A DNA stretch of 8,847 bases from Rubritepida sp. (GCA_022843345.1 JALHNW010000053.1:1-8847); one strand, 5' to 3'. Positions 1 to 6,488 are shown, counted from the stretch's first letter. A program made the numbers and translations. The notes: generated from the sequence alone by a model not told the origin.

Positions 1-147
1 ATGCGCGTGGTGGACCAGGCCACGGGCGCGGACATCACCGAGCAGGTGGGCGAGCGCCGCCCGCGCGAGCAGGGCGAGGGCGAGGACCGCCCGCGCCGCG
101 AGTTCCGTGAAGACCGCGGCCCGCGCCGCCCGCGCCGGGACGACTGA
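1..147 (+). CDS. 3' end of an unidentified gene with a charged, Arg/Pro-rich tail (partial)
   Basis: An open frame runs from the first base of the window to a TGA at 145-147, giving at least 48 residues. The window happens to begin with ATG, but no upstream sequence is available to show a ribosome site, so this is most likely the end of a longer gene. The first 16 residues (MRVVDQATGADITEQV) look like folded sequence. The rest is low-complexity Arg/Glu/Asp/Pro, typical of disordered C-terminal tails on RNA- or DNA-binding proteins. The D-x-x-TG-x-DIT pattern faintly recalls the N-terminal domain of PHB-synthesis repressors (PhaR), but that is too little to name it. A strong intrinsic terminator starts 16 bases after the stop, which supports this being a real gene end. 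Confidence 0.55.
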   Translation: MRVVDQATGADITEQVGERRPREQGEGEDRPRREFREDRGPRRPRRDD

Positions 148-163
148 TCCCAGGCGCGCAATG

Positions 164-197
164 AGGGCCGATCCCGACTCGCGGGGTCGGCCCTTTT
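164..197 (+). terminator. Rho-independent terminator
   Basis: A 13-bp stem pairs 164-176 with 182-194, with a single T-G wobble, and closes a 5-base loop (177-181). It ends in a TTTT run at 194-197. It lies just after the stop codon at 147 and ends before the next gene, so it should end transcription of the upstream gene and separate it from the nitronate monooxygenase gene. It is the only stem-loop in the window with a proper T-tract. Confidence 0.85.
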
Positions 198-243
198 CAT
201 GCTACCGACACATCCAGAAACATTTCCGAGCAAGGTTGCCGCC

Positions 244-1644
244 GTGAAGGCCATCAATCCGATCCGCATGGGCGGGGTGGACGTGCTTCCCCTGGTCGAG
301 GGGGGCAAGGGCGTCGCCGTCTCCAACGGCCTCACCGCCGGGGCCTGGGCCGCGGCCGGGGGCGTGGGCACCTTCTCCGCCGTCAACGCCGACAGCTACG
401 ACGCCGAGGGGCGGACCATCCGGCAGGTCTATCACGGCACCACCCGGCGCGAGCGGCATGAGGAGCTGGTGGCCTACGGCATCGCCGGCGGCATCGCCCA
501 GGCGCGCGAGGCGCGCGAGGTGGGCGGGCCCAACGCGCGCATCCACGCCAACATCCTGTGGGAGATGGGCGGGGCCGAGCGCGTGGCGCGCGGCATTCTG
601 GAAGGCGCCAAGGGGCTGGTGAACGGCATCACCTGCGGCGCCGGCATGCCCTACAAGCTGGCCGAGATCGCGCGCGACTTCGGCGTGCACTACTACCCCA
701 TCGTCTCCTCCGCCCGCGCCTTCGCCGCGCTGTGGAAGCGCTCCTACGGCAAGGTGAGCGAGTGGCTGGGCGGCGTGGTCTACGAGGACCCCTGGCTGGC
801 CGGCGGCCACAACGGCCTGTCCAATTCCGAGGACCCGAAGCGCCCCGAGGCGCCCTACGAGCGCGTCCGCAAGCTGCGCGAGCAGATGCGCGCCTTCGGC
901 CTGGACGAGACGCCGATCATCATGGCGGGCGGCGTCTGGTGGCTGGAGGAATGGGAGGACTGGATCGGCAACCCCGAGCTGGGCCCCATCGCCTTCCAGT
1001 TCGGCACCCGCCCGCTGCTGACGAAGGAATCGCCGATCAGCGAGGCATGGAAGCGCCGCCTGTGCGAGCTGAAGCCCGGCGACGTGCTGCTCCAGCCCTT
1101 CTCGCCCACCGGCTTCTACTCCAGCGCCGTGAAGAACGAGTTCCTGGCCGAGCTGGAGGCGCGCTCCGAACGCCAGGTCGCCTACAGCAGCGAGGCGGTG
1201 GGAGAGCACACGGCCCCCTTCGGCATCGGCCCGCGCAAGCGCCTGGTCTGGCTGGCGCCCGCGGACCGCGAGCGCGCCCAGGCCTGGACGGATGCGGGCT
1301 TCACCGAGGCGATGCGCACCCCCGACAACACGCTGATCTTCGTCACGCCCGAGAAGTCGCGCGAGATCGTGGCCGACCAGGTGGCCTGCATGGGCTGCCT
1401 GAGCCAGTGCCGCTTCTCCAACTGGGCGCAGCACTCGCCCACGTTGGACAACGGCAAGAAGGCCGACCCGCGCTCCTTCTGCATCCAGAAGACGCTGCAG
1501 GACATCGCCCATGACGGCAGCCTGGAGGACAACCTGATGTTCGCCGGCCACAACGCCTACCGCTTCGGCGCCGACCCCTTCTACTCCAACGGCTTCGTGC
1601 CGACGGTGAAGCAGCTGGTCGAGCGGATCATGACCGGGCGGTGA
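244..1644 (+). CDS. Nitronate monooxygenase-family flavoprotein (2-nitropropane dioxygenase-like) with C-terminal cysteine cluster
   Basis: This is predicted to be an FMN-dependent TIM-barrel enzyme of the nitronate monooxygenase family, which oxidises alkyl nitronates to carbonyl compounds and nitrite. The true substrate here is unknown. Counting from the GTG at 244 (466 residues), family landmarks are GAGMP (132-136), the AGGHNG loop with the probable catalytic His189, MAGGVW (227-232) and QFGTRP (252-257). The latter two fit the FMN phosphate region. Canonical family members are roughly 320-380 residues, so this one is long. The extra C-terminal part carries C382, C385, C389 and C413 (CX2CX3CX23C), which looks like an iron-sulfur site. 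An ATG at 199 would lengthen the protein by 15 residues, but it sits on the terminator's T-tract and has no ribosome site. The GTG follows AAGG at 232-235 by 8 bases. Family is sure; exact start and substrate are not. Confidence 0.87.
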   Translation: MKAINPIRMGGVDVLPLVEGGKGVAVSNGLTAGAWAAAGGVGTFSAVNADSYDAEGRTIRQVYHGTTRRERHEELVAYGIAGGIAQAREAREVGGPNARIHANILWEMGGAERVARGILEGAKGLVNGITCGAGMPYKLAEIARDFGVHYYPIVSSARAFAALWKRSYGKVSEWLGGVVYEDPWLAGGHNGLSNSEDPKRPEAPYERVRKLREQMRAFGLDETPIIMAGGVWWLEEWEDWIGNPELGPIAFQFGTRPLLTKESPISEAWKRRLCELKPGDVLLQPFSPTGFYSSAVKNEFLAELEARSERQVAYSSEAVGEHTAPFGIGPRKRLVWLAPADRERAQAWTDAGFTEAMRTPDNTLIFVTPEKSREIVADQVACMGCLSQCRFSNWAQHSPTLDNGKKADPRSFCIQKTLQDIAHDGSLEDNLMFAGHNAYRFGADPFYSNGFVPTVKQLVERIMTGR

Positions 1645-1652
1645 ACCTGCTT

Positions 1653-1674
1653 GCATCGGCGGGCGCGCCGGTGC
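1653..1674 (+). other. Intergenic stem-loop after the nitronate monooxygenase gene
   Basis: Bases 1653-1661 pair with 1666-1674, giving 9 pairs with one T-G wobble and a GGCG tetraloop (1662-1665). It begins 9 bases after the stop codon at 1644. Only TTC follows, not a T-run, so it is at best a weak terminator. A 3'-end stabilising or attenuating structure is equally possible. Function is inferred. Confidence 0.45.
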
Positions 1675-1683
1675 TTCGCTGCA

Positions 1684-1703
1684 TCCTTCCGGATCCGGAA
1701 GGA
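1684..1703 (+). promoter_or_regulatory. Perfect 20-bp palindrome containing the ribosome binding site of the next gene
   Basis: Bases 1684-1703 are exactly self-complementary. In RNA they form an 8-bp stem (1684-1691 with 1696-1703) with a GATC loop. The right arm contains GGAAGGA (1697-1703), the Shine-Dalgarno sequence 7 bases ahead of the ATG at 1711. Folding would therefore hide the ribosome site completely. As DNA it could equally be an operator for a dimeric regulator. The pairing is seen directly; the regulatory role is inferred. Confidence 0.55.
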
Positions 1704-1710
1704 CCCTGCC

Positions 1711-2052
1711 ATGCGTGCCGTGCTGCTCGCCCTCGCGCTCCTGCTGCCGGCCGCCATGTCCGTCGCCCAGCCGGCCGATCCCATGATGGAGGAGCAGCGC
1801 TGCATCTGGCGGTGCCAGGCGCGTGCGGGCGGCACCGGGCCGGTCTATGACGCCTGCGTGCGCCGGTCCTGCACCAGTGCCGCGACAGGGTCGCGCCGCG
1901 AAGCCCCGCCCGCCGGGGGCCGCCGCAAGGAGCGTCCGCACCCTCCCCGCCATGGCGCCCTGGGAGGGCACGATGCCGCCACACGCCATCTCCTGGCTAC
2001 GGTCGCTGCCCAATTGATCCCGCGCAAGGCGGCCAGTCGCCGGGCATATTAG
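1711..2052 (+). CDS. Small secreted protein with four clustered cysteines; C-terminal half doubtful
   Basis: This encodes 113 residues. The start is well supported: GGAAGGA lies 7 bases before the ATG, and the protein opens with a clear signal peptide (basic residue 2, a Leu/Ala core at 4-15, probable cleavage after SVA at 19). The mature part has C31, C35, C49 and C54 (CX3C-X13-CX4C), suitable for two disulphides in the periplasm. I do not recognise a named domain. After about residue 55 the protein becomes Arg/Gly/His/Pro-rich, and codon choice drifts from the G/C-ending pattern of neighbouring genes (ACA, CAA, TTG, AGT and TAT appear near the end). The original reading frame may therefore have been lost by a frameshift or truncation around 1875-1900. 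The first half is likely real; the second may be leftover sequence. Confidence 0.6.
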   Translation: MRAVLLALALLLPAAMSVAQPADPMMEEQRCIWRCQARAGGTGPVYDACVRRSCTSAATGSRREAPPAGGRRKERPHPPRHGALGGHDAATRHLLATVAAQLIPRKAASRRAY

Positions 2053-2084
2053 CATCCCTGCATGTTCAACCCGCAGGAGGATGC
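2052..2084 (+). promoter_or_regulatory. Stem-loop masking the ribosome binding site of the DUF2892 gene
   Basis: Bases 2052-2057 pair with 2079-2084 and 2058-2061 pair with 2073-2076. This makes a 10-bp stem with a two-base bulge (2077-2078) and an 11-base loop. The right arm holds AGGAGG (2075-2080), which lies 8 bases before the ATG at 2089. The left arm starts on the last base of the upstream stop codon (2050-2052), so a ribosome finishing the upstream gene would melt the stem. That geometry suits translational coupling. The pairing is seen; the role is inferred. Confidence 0.45.
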
Positions 2085-2088
2085 GACG

Positions 2089-2277
2089 ATGACCAACAAT
2101 GTGGGCCGGCTGGATCGGGGCTTGCGCGTGGCGGCCGGCCTGGTGCTGGTGGGCCTCGCGGCCACCGGCACCGTCGGCTGGTGGGGCTGGATCGGGCTGG
2201 TGCCGCTCGCCACCGGGCTGATGGGCAGCTGCCCCGCCTATTCCCTGCTGGGCGTGCGGACCTGCCGCACGCCCTGA
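2089..2277 (+). CDS. DUF2892 (YgaP-like) inner-membrane protein
   Basis: This is a 62-residue protein matching the DUF2892 pattern. It has an N-terminal N-x-x-x-LDR-x-x-R segment (residues 4-13), two hydrophobic helices (about 13-28 and 30-47), a GWWGWIGLVPL turn (30-40), and the conserved end CPAYSLLGVRTC with C48 and C59. In E. coli YgaP this membrane unit anchors a rhodanese domain, but no rhodanese domain is fused here and none lies nearby. The exact role of stand-alone members is unknown. Sulphur handling or export is often suggested from gene neighbourhoods elsewhere. An in-frame ATG at 2062 exists, but AGGAGG at 2075-2080 sits 8 bases before the ATG at 2089 and the family starts there. 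The gene ends 7 bp from the end of the opposing ABC transporter gene. Confidence 0.88.
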   Translation: MTNNVGRLDRGLRVAAGLVLVGLAATGTVGWWGWIGLVPLATGLMGSCPAYSLLGVRTCRTP

Positions 2278-2284
2278 GGGCGCC

Positions 2285-4129
2285 TCACGCCGGCTCGGTG
2301 CGCCGCCCCTTCAGGGGGTTGCGGACCTTGGGCAGCTTCCAGCGCGGCGCCGGCTTGGGCCTGGGCGGCGGGCGGGTCAGCCGCGCGCCGCCATCGGCCT
2401 TCTGCAGCTTCAGGGTGCGCGTGTGGAAGGCCTCCAGCCCCGGCCGGTGGCCGATGCTTACCAGCGCGGCCTGCGGCAGCTCGTCCAGCACCATCTGCAT
2501 CATGGCGTCCTGGTTGCGCTCGTCCAGCGCCGCCGTCGCCTCGTCCATGAAGATCCAGGCCGGGCGGTGCAGCAGCAGGCGGGCGAAGGCCAGGCGCTGC
2601 TGCTCGCCCAGGCTCAGCACGCGGTCCCAGCGCTCCTCCTCGCCCAGCCGGCCGGGCAGCAGCACCAGCCCCACCCGCTCCAGCGCCGCGCGGCATGCCT
2701 CGTCGTCATAGGCGTCGGGGCCGGCGGGGTAGCACAGCGTCTCCTTCAGCGTGCCCAGCGGCAGATAGGGGCGCTGGGGCATGAACATCATCGTCTCGCG
2801 CGGGGGCGTGATGATCTCGCCCGCGCCCCAGGGCCAGAGGCCACCGATGGCGCGGAACAGGGTGGATTTGCCGGTGCCGCTCTCGCCCTGGATCAGCACG
2901 CGCTCGCCCGCGTGGATCTCCGCGGTCGCGTCCTGGATGACCGTGGTGCCGTTGGCGAAGGCGACCTCGATGCCCTTGAACACCAGCTTGTCCTTGTCGC
3001 CCTCCGTCACCGTGATGGTGGGCTGGCCGGGGTCGGCCACCAAGGCGTCCAGCTCCTCCACCACCGCGCGGAAGTTGACCAAGCGCGTGACGGAGGAGCG
3101 CCATTCGGCGATGCGCGGGAAGCTGTCCACGAACCAGGAGAGCGAGCCCTGCACCTGCCCGAAGGCGCCGCCGATCTGCATCAGCCCCCCCAGCGTGATC
3201 GCGCCCGAGAAATAGGCGGGCGAGGCGACGATGGTGGGGAAGATCATCGCCAGCGTGCCGTAGGCGGAGGTGAGATACATGAGGTTGCGCTGGGAGCGCA
3301 TGAGGTCGCGCACGCGCCCGCGCACGTTGCCGAAGGCGCGCGCCAGGCCACGGCGCTCGTCCGCCTCGCCGCGGATCAGCGCGATGCCCTCGCCCGATTC
3401 GCGGGCGCGGGTGAGGCCGAAGCGGAAATCGGCCTCCGCCCCCACGCGGGCGATGTTGTGCTGCACCATCGGCCGGCCGACCAGGATGGTCAGCGTGGTG
3501 CCCACCAGCGCGTAGGCCAGCGCGGCGAAGACCATGTAGCCGGGGATGGAGGCGTCTATGCCCACGAAGCCCAGGTGCAGCGGCCCCGAGACGCTCCACA
3601 ATATTCCCACGAAGGCGGTGAGCATCATGGAGCAGGTCAGCAGCCCGCCCACGAAGTCCACCGCCAGGTCCACCGAGATGCGGATGTCCTCCGCGATGCG
3701 CTGGTCGGGGTTGTCGGCCCCCTCGCCCGCCATCTCCAGCTGGTACTGCCGGCCCTCGGCGAGCCAGGAGGCCAGCACGCGCTTGGTCAGCCACTCGCGC
3801 CAGGCGAGCTGGATGAGCTGCTTGGTGTAGAGCTGGTACACCGCCACGATCATGGCGCCGACGGCCAGGCCGAGGAACACCACCATCTGCCAGCGGAAGG
3901 CGGCGAAATCCCGGTTCTCCAGCGCGTTGAAGAAGTCCCGGTTCCACAGGTTCAGGCGGATCTGCACCGCAACCTGGCCCACGGTCAGCAGCACCAGGGC
4001 CAGGATCAGCCAGCGCGCGTTGCCGCGGTCTGGCGCCGTCAGCCATTCGCGCGTGATGCCCAGGAAGGCGCGCATCGGGCTTCGCACCCGCTCGGGCGTG
4101 GGAAGGGCGGTGTCCTGCGCCCCGCTCAT
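2285..4129 (-). CDS. SbmA/BacA-type ABC transporter, fused permease and ATPase (YddA-like)
   Basis: This encodes 614 residues: an N-terminal membrane domain followed by a nucleotide-binding domain in one chain, working as a homodimer in the inner membrane. Hydrophobic segments lie near 40-57, 82-103, 160-178, 195-217 and 287-315. The ATPase half shows Walker A GESGTGKST (415-423), the Q-loop Gln452, signature LSLGEQQR (506-513), Walker B IFMDEA (526-531) and switch His561, so it should be active. LSLGE in place of LSGGE is usual for this family. Relatives move peptides, bleomycin-like compounds or cobalamin; the substrate here cannot be read from sequence. A basic, Pro-rich tail (about 583-614) follows the ATPase. 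Its ATG overlaps the TGA of the upstream exported OB-like protein (ATGA, 4126-4129), implying joint translation and possibly joint function. Confidence 0.9.
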   Translation of the reverse strand: MSGAQDTALPTPERVRSPMRAFLGITREWLTAPDRGNARWLILALVLLTVGQVAVQIRLNLWNRDFFNALENRDFAAFRWQMVVFLGLAVGAMIVAVYQLYTKQLIQLAWREWLTKRVLASWLAEGRQYQLEMAGEGADNPDQRIAEDIRISVDLAVDFVGGLLTCSMMLTAFVGILWSVSGPLHLGFVGIDASIPGYMVFAALAYALVGTTLTILVGRPMVQHNIARVGAEADFRFGLTRARESGEGIALIRGEADERRGLARAFGNVRGRVRDLMRSQRNLMYLTSAYGTLAMIFPTIVASPAYFSGAITLGGLMQIGGAFGQVQGSLSWFVDSFPRIAEWRSSVTRLVNFRAVVEELDALVADPGQPTITVTEGDKDKLVFKGIEVAFANGTTVIQDATAEIHAGERVLIQGESGTGKSTLFRAIGGLWPWGAGEIITPPRETMMFMPQRPYLPLGTLKETLCYPAGPDAYDDEACRAALERVGLVLLPGRLGEEERWDRVLSLGEQQRLAFARLLLHRPAWIFMDEATAALDERNQDAMMQMVLDELPQAALVSIGHRPGLEAFHTRTLKLQKADGGARLTRPPPRPKPAPRWKLPKVRNPLKGRRTEPA

Positions 4130-4749
4130 GGCTGCGGCACCGGGTCGAGCCGGTCCGGATTGGGGCCGATGCGCGCGGCGTCCAGCGCCACGCGCTCATC
4201 GCGCCGCGTGCCCAGGCCAGCGGCGGCGACCTCGGCGCCCGGGCGCAGCCAGTCCAGCTTCGCCTGCGCGCCGACGGGCAGGCGGATCACCGCGCCCTCC
4301 TCCGTGATGACGCCCATCGCCTCGCCCTGGGGCGACAGCAGGGGGGCGCGGACCTTGCCGCGGACCGCCAGCTCCTCCGCGCCGGTGCGGCCGCTGGCGA
4401 ACCAGGAGGGGTTGGCCACGAAGTTCGCCGGCTCGCTGTCCGAGCGCGCCCAGGCGAGCATGATGACGACCGGCGCGGTGCGGGCGCGCACGCCGTAGGC
4501 GGTCAGCGTCTCGTCCTGCTTCACGGCGGCCATCAGCGCCTCCGCCTCGCCCGCGGGGAAGATGATCTGCGTGCCCTCGCGCAGCAGGGCGCGGGTGACG
4601 TCGCCCGCCGGGTCCAGCAGCCAGCGCTCCAGCCGGCCGGTGTAGGAGGGGAGCTGCGTGGGGTCGAACCAGAGGCCGCGCGGGGCGCGCGCCAGGGCGG
4701 GTGCGGCGGCCAGCGCCGCGAGGCCGGCGAGCAGGAGGCGTCGGTGCAT
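4126..4749 (-). CDS. Exported protein of unknown function with two OB-like repeats
   Basis: This encodes 207 residues. A signal peptide (MHRR then a Leu/Ala core, probable cleavage after ALA at 20) sends it to the periplasm. There is no lipobox cysteine. The mature protein appears to hold two copies of one pattern, at about 36-93 and 128-195. Each copy reads Gly, hydrophobic strand, P-x-G, a short strand, a (D/E)G-x-x-I-x-(F/L)-P core, a helix, then a strand ending near A-x-G. This resembles a small OB-fold or beta-barrel unit and is my inference. No catalytic residues are evident. The ATG at 4749 follows the DUF1328 stop by 2 bases. A GTG at 4755 overlapping that stop (GTGA) is an alternative start adding two residues. 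Overlap with the ABC transporter start suggests an accessory role for that transporter. Confidence 0.75.
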   Translation of the reverse strand: MHRRLLLAGLAALAAAPALARAPRGLWFDPTQLPSYTGRLERWLLDPAGDVTRALLREGTQIIFPAGEAEALMAAVKQDETLTAYGVRARTAPVVIMLAWARSDSEPANFVANPSWFASGRTGAEELAVRGKVRAPLLSPQGEAMGVITEEGAVIRLPVGAQAKLDWLRPGAEVAAAGLGTRRDERVALDAARIGPNPDRLDPVPQP

Positions 4750-4751
4750 GG

Positions 4752-4916
4752 TCACCCGGCGAAGCCGCGGCCGGTGACCAGCGACACGGCGAAGAGCACG
4801 AGGAAGACGAAGAACATCACGCGCGCGACGCCGCCGGCCGTGGAGGCGATGCCGCCGAAGCCGAGGACACCGGCCACCAGCGCCACCACCAGGAAGACGA
4901 GGGACCAGTAGAGCAT
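4752..4916 (-). CDS. DUF1328 small membrane protein
   Basis: This is a 54-residue protein with the DUF1328 (YtjA-like) signature: it starts [13 protein letters not shown], has a Gly-rich turn GFGGIAS (19-25), and a second hydrophobic helix (about 30-48) with FFVFLVLF. Both halves should span the inner membrane. Relatives are widespread in Proteobacteria and have no proven function; several are linked to stress or stationary phase. Another ATG lies two codons upstream at 4922, but AGGAG in front gives a 6-base spacing to 4916 and almost none to 4922, and family members begin with MLYW. It is the first gene of a tight three-gene unit with the OB-like protein and the ABC transporter. The 109 bp separating it from thiL leave room for its own promoter, but I could not identify one. 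Confidence 0.88.
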   Translation of the reverse strand: MLYWSLVFLVVALVAGVLGFGGIASTAGGVARVMFFVFLVLFAVSLVTGRGFAG

Positions 4917-4998
4917 GGCCATCTCCTGAGTGTTGCGTGGGAAGCGAACGTCCCGCGATGGCACGCGGTTTGCCGCGGTTCCCGTGGCGATGCCGCAA

Positions 4999-5016
4999 CG
5001 TGGCGCGGCGGCCACG
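4999..5016 (-). other. Stem-loop between thiL and the DUF1328 gene
   Basis: CGTGGC at 4999-5004 pairs with GCCACG at 5011-5016 around a 6-base loop, starting 9 bases after the thiL stop. No T-run follows on either strand, so it is not a standard Rho-independent terminator. The rest of this 109-bp gap (4917-5025) has a smaller 5-bp hairpin at 4964-4977 and no promoter I can defend. Read-through from the rib operon into the DUF1328 unit therefore cannot be excluded. Confidence 0.3.
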
Positions 5017-5025
5017 GCGGTTGGC

Positions 5026-5946
5026 TCAGACGTGGCTCCAGCCCAGCCGCGCGGGCGTGACATCCCGCCCCTGCCCGTCCAGCAGCGCCACGCCCGGCGC
5101 GCCCGCCCCGAAGCGCCCGATGCGCGTCAGCCCCAGCGCCTGGCAGCGCGTTGCGTCCTCGGGCGCCGCGGCCAGCAGCAGCTCGTAGTCGTCGCCCCCG
5201 GTCGCCAGCGCGGCGATGGGGGCGGAGGCGTCGCTGGCCGGGATGCGCGCGGCCTCCACCACCGCGGCGCAGCCCCCGGCGCGGCACAGGTGCGAAAGGT
5301 CCTGCAGCAGCCCGTCGCTGACGTCCAGCATGGCCCGCGCCACGCCGCGCAGCGCCAGCCCCAGCTCCAGCCGCGGCTCGGGCAGGCGGTAGCGGCGGGC
5401 CAGCCGGCCATCGGGGTCCGGCCATTCGCCGCGGGCGGCGCGCAGCCCCAGCCAGCCATCGCCGATGGTGCCCGACACCCAGATGTCGTCGCCCGGCCGC
5501 GCGCCGGCGCGGCGGATGGCGCCCCCCGTGGGCACGGACCCCAGGATGGTGAGCGACAGCGTCAGCGGCCCCGGCGTGGACACCGTGTCGCCGCCCAGCA
5601 CCTGGAGGTCGAAGCGCGCCTGGTCCTCCGCCAGCCCCGCGGCGAAGGCGGCGAGCCAGGGGTCATCCGTGCCCGGCGGCAGCGCGACCGTCATCAGGTA
5701 GCCCAGGGGGGCGGCGCCCATGGCCGCGAGGTCGCTGAGGTTCACCCGCAGCAGCTTGCGCCCGATCGTCTCCGGCGGGTCGTCGGGCAGGAAGTGGGTG
5801 CCGGCCACCATGGCGTCGGCGGCGAGCACGAGGTCGGTGCCGGCGGGGCCGGGGATCACCGCCGCGTCGTCCAGCAGCCCCAGCGCGCCGGGGCCGGCGA
5901 GCGGCGCGAAGTGGCGGGCGATCAGGCCGAACTCGGCCGGCAGCAT
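5026..5946 (-). CDS. thiL: Thiamine-phosphate kinase
   Basis: ThiL phosphorylates thiamine monophosphate with ATP to give thiamine diphosphate, the active cofactor, in the cytosol. The protein has 306 residues, normal for the family. It carries the expected metal and nucleotide sites in order: LLDDAAV (24-30, with Asp26 and Asp27), [10 protein letters not shown] (43-52), [10 protein letters not shown] (69-78), LGGDT (117-121), LDVSDGL (207-213) and GGDDYEL (250-256). All key acidic residues are present, so it should be active. Its ATG shares one base with the nusB stop (TGATG, 5944-5948), and it is the last gene of the rib operon. This nusB-thiL tail behind ribH is common in Proteobacteria. 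No weaker alternative assignment is plausible, because the PurM-like signatures are complete. Confidence 0.96.
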   Translation of the reverse strand: MLPAEFGLIARHFAPLAGPGALGLLDDAAVIPGPAGTDLVLAADAMVAGTHFLPDDPPETIGRKLLRVNLSDLAAMGAAPLGYLMTVALPPGTDDPWLAAFAAGLAEDQARFDLQVLGGDTVSTPGPLTLSLTILGSVPTGGAIRRAGARPGDDIWVSGTIGDGWLGLRAARGEWPDPDGRLARRYRLPEPRLELGLALRGVARAMLDVSDGLLQDLSHLCRAGGCAAVVEAARIPASDASAPIAALATGGDDYELLLAAAPEDATRCQALGLTRIGRFGAGAPGVALLDGQGRDVTPARLGWSHV

Positions 5947-6488
5947 CAGAAGTCGCGCGGCTTGAAGGTCCGCGCGATGGCGTCCAGCACGCCGTTGCAG
6001 AAGCGCGGCTCCTCGCCCCCGAAGAAGCCATGGGCGATGTCCATGTATTCCTTGATGACGACGCGGCCGGGCGGGCCGTCCTTCTCGCGCAGCTCGCCGC
6101 CGGCGGCGCGCAGGATGGCGCGGATCACCGGGTCCAGCCGGTTCATCCCCCAGCCGGGCGCCAGGTGCTTGGCGATCACCTCGTCCAGCGCGGCGGATTC
6201 GGTGGCCGCCGCCCGCAGGATGCGGACGAAGAGCGCGGCATCCGCCTCCTCCACCCGGCCATCCTCGAAGCCTTCCTGGCCCGGCACCACGCCCAGGCGG
6301 TGGCGCAGGAACTGGTCCAGCACCGTCTCCACGCTCTCGCCCGACGCCTCGGCGTTGAACAGCGCCTGCACGGCGGCGACGCGCGCGCCGGTCCGCTTGC
6401 GGGAGTCGTTGCGCGGCCGGTTCACGCCCTCCGGCTTCGCCTCCGGACGACCGGACGCGGATGCCGGGTCCTTGCCCGCGCCGCTCAC
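5946..6488 (-). CDS. nusB: Transcription antitermination factor NusB
   Basis: NusB binds boxA RNA together with ribosomal protein S10 and keeps RNA polymerase from terminating early in rRNA operons. With the GTG start at 6488 the protein has 180 residues. The core begins with the family signature R-x-x-x-R-x-x-AVQALFNAE (about 32-47). It continues through RLDPVIRAILRAAGGEL (117-133) and VVIKEYMDIAHGFFG (143-157), and ends with FCNGVLDAIAR (163-173). The first 30 residues are a polar Gly/Pro/Lys/Arg leader that most NusB proteins lack. A second GTG at codon 22 (6425) could be the true start. I prefer 6488 because that GTG overlaps the ribH stop (GTGA, 6485-6488), the same junction style as its neighbours. 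It overlaps thiL by one base. Confidence 0.93.
   Translation of the reverse strand: MSGAGKDPASASGRPEAKPEGVNRPRNDSRKRTGARVAAVQALFNAEASGESVETVLDQFLRHRLGVVPGQEGFEDGRVEEADAALFVRILRAAATESAALDEVIAKHLAPGWGMNRLDPVIRAILRAAGGELREKDGPPGRVVIKEYMDIAHGFFGGEEPRFCNGVLDAIARTFKPRDF

Noticed and set aside
199..243. ATG at 199 as the start of the nitronate monooxygenase gene
   Set aside because: It overlaps the end of the terminator's T-tract and lacks a ribosome site. The GTG at 244 fits the family start and has AAGG in front.
202..2055. A 617-codon open frame on the minus strand opposite the nitronate monooxygenase and small secreted genes
   Set aside because: It is the mirror of G/C-ending codons in a high-GC genome. 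It has no ribosome site or recognisable domain, and its composition (Ala/Gly/His/Arg) is typical of such shadows.
2270..2282. A 5-bp hairpin with the DUF2892 stop codon in its loop, as a shared terminator for the converging genes
   Set aside because: The stem is short and no T-run follows on either strand. It is expected by chance at this GC content.
2591..2614. ABC signature LSLGEQQR in place of LSGGEQ, as a sign of a defective ATPase
   Set aside because: LSLGEQQR is common in the SbmA/BacA-YddA and related families, and the Walker A, Walker B, Q-loop and switch His are intact.
2423..4498. A 691-codon open frame on the plus strand opposite the ABC transporter
   Set aside because: The opposite strand has a complete ABC transporter with all ATPase motifs. 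The plus-strand product is His/Gln/Arg-rich with no family resemblance.
4947..4982. A GGAAC ... CGTT pair on the minus strand upstream of the DUF1328 gene, reminiscent of an EcfG general-stress promoter
   Set aside because: The two boxes are 27 bases apart, whereas EcfG promoters need about 16-17.
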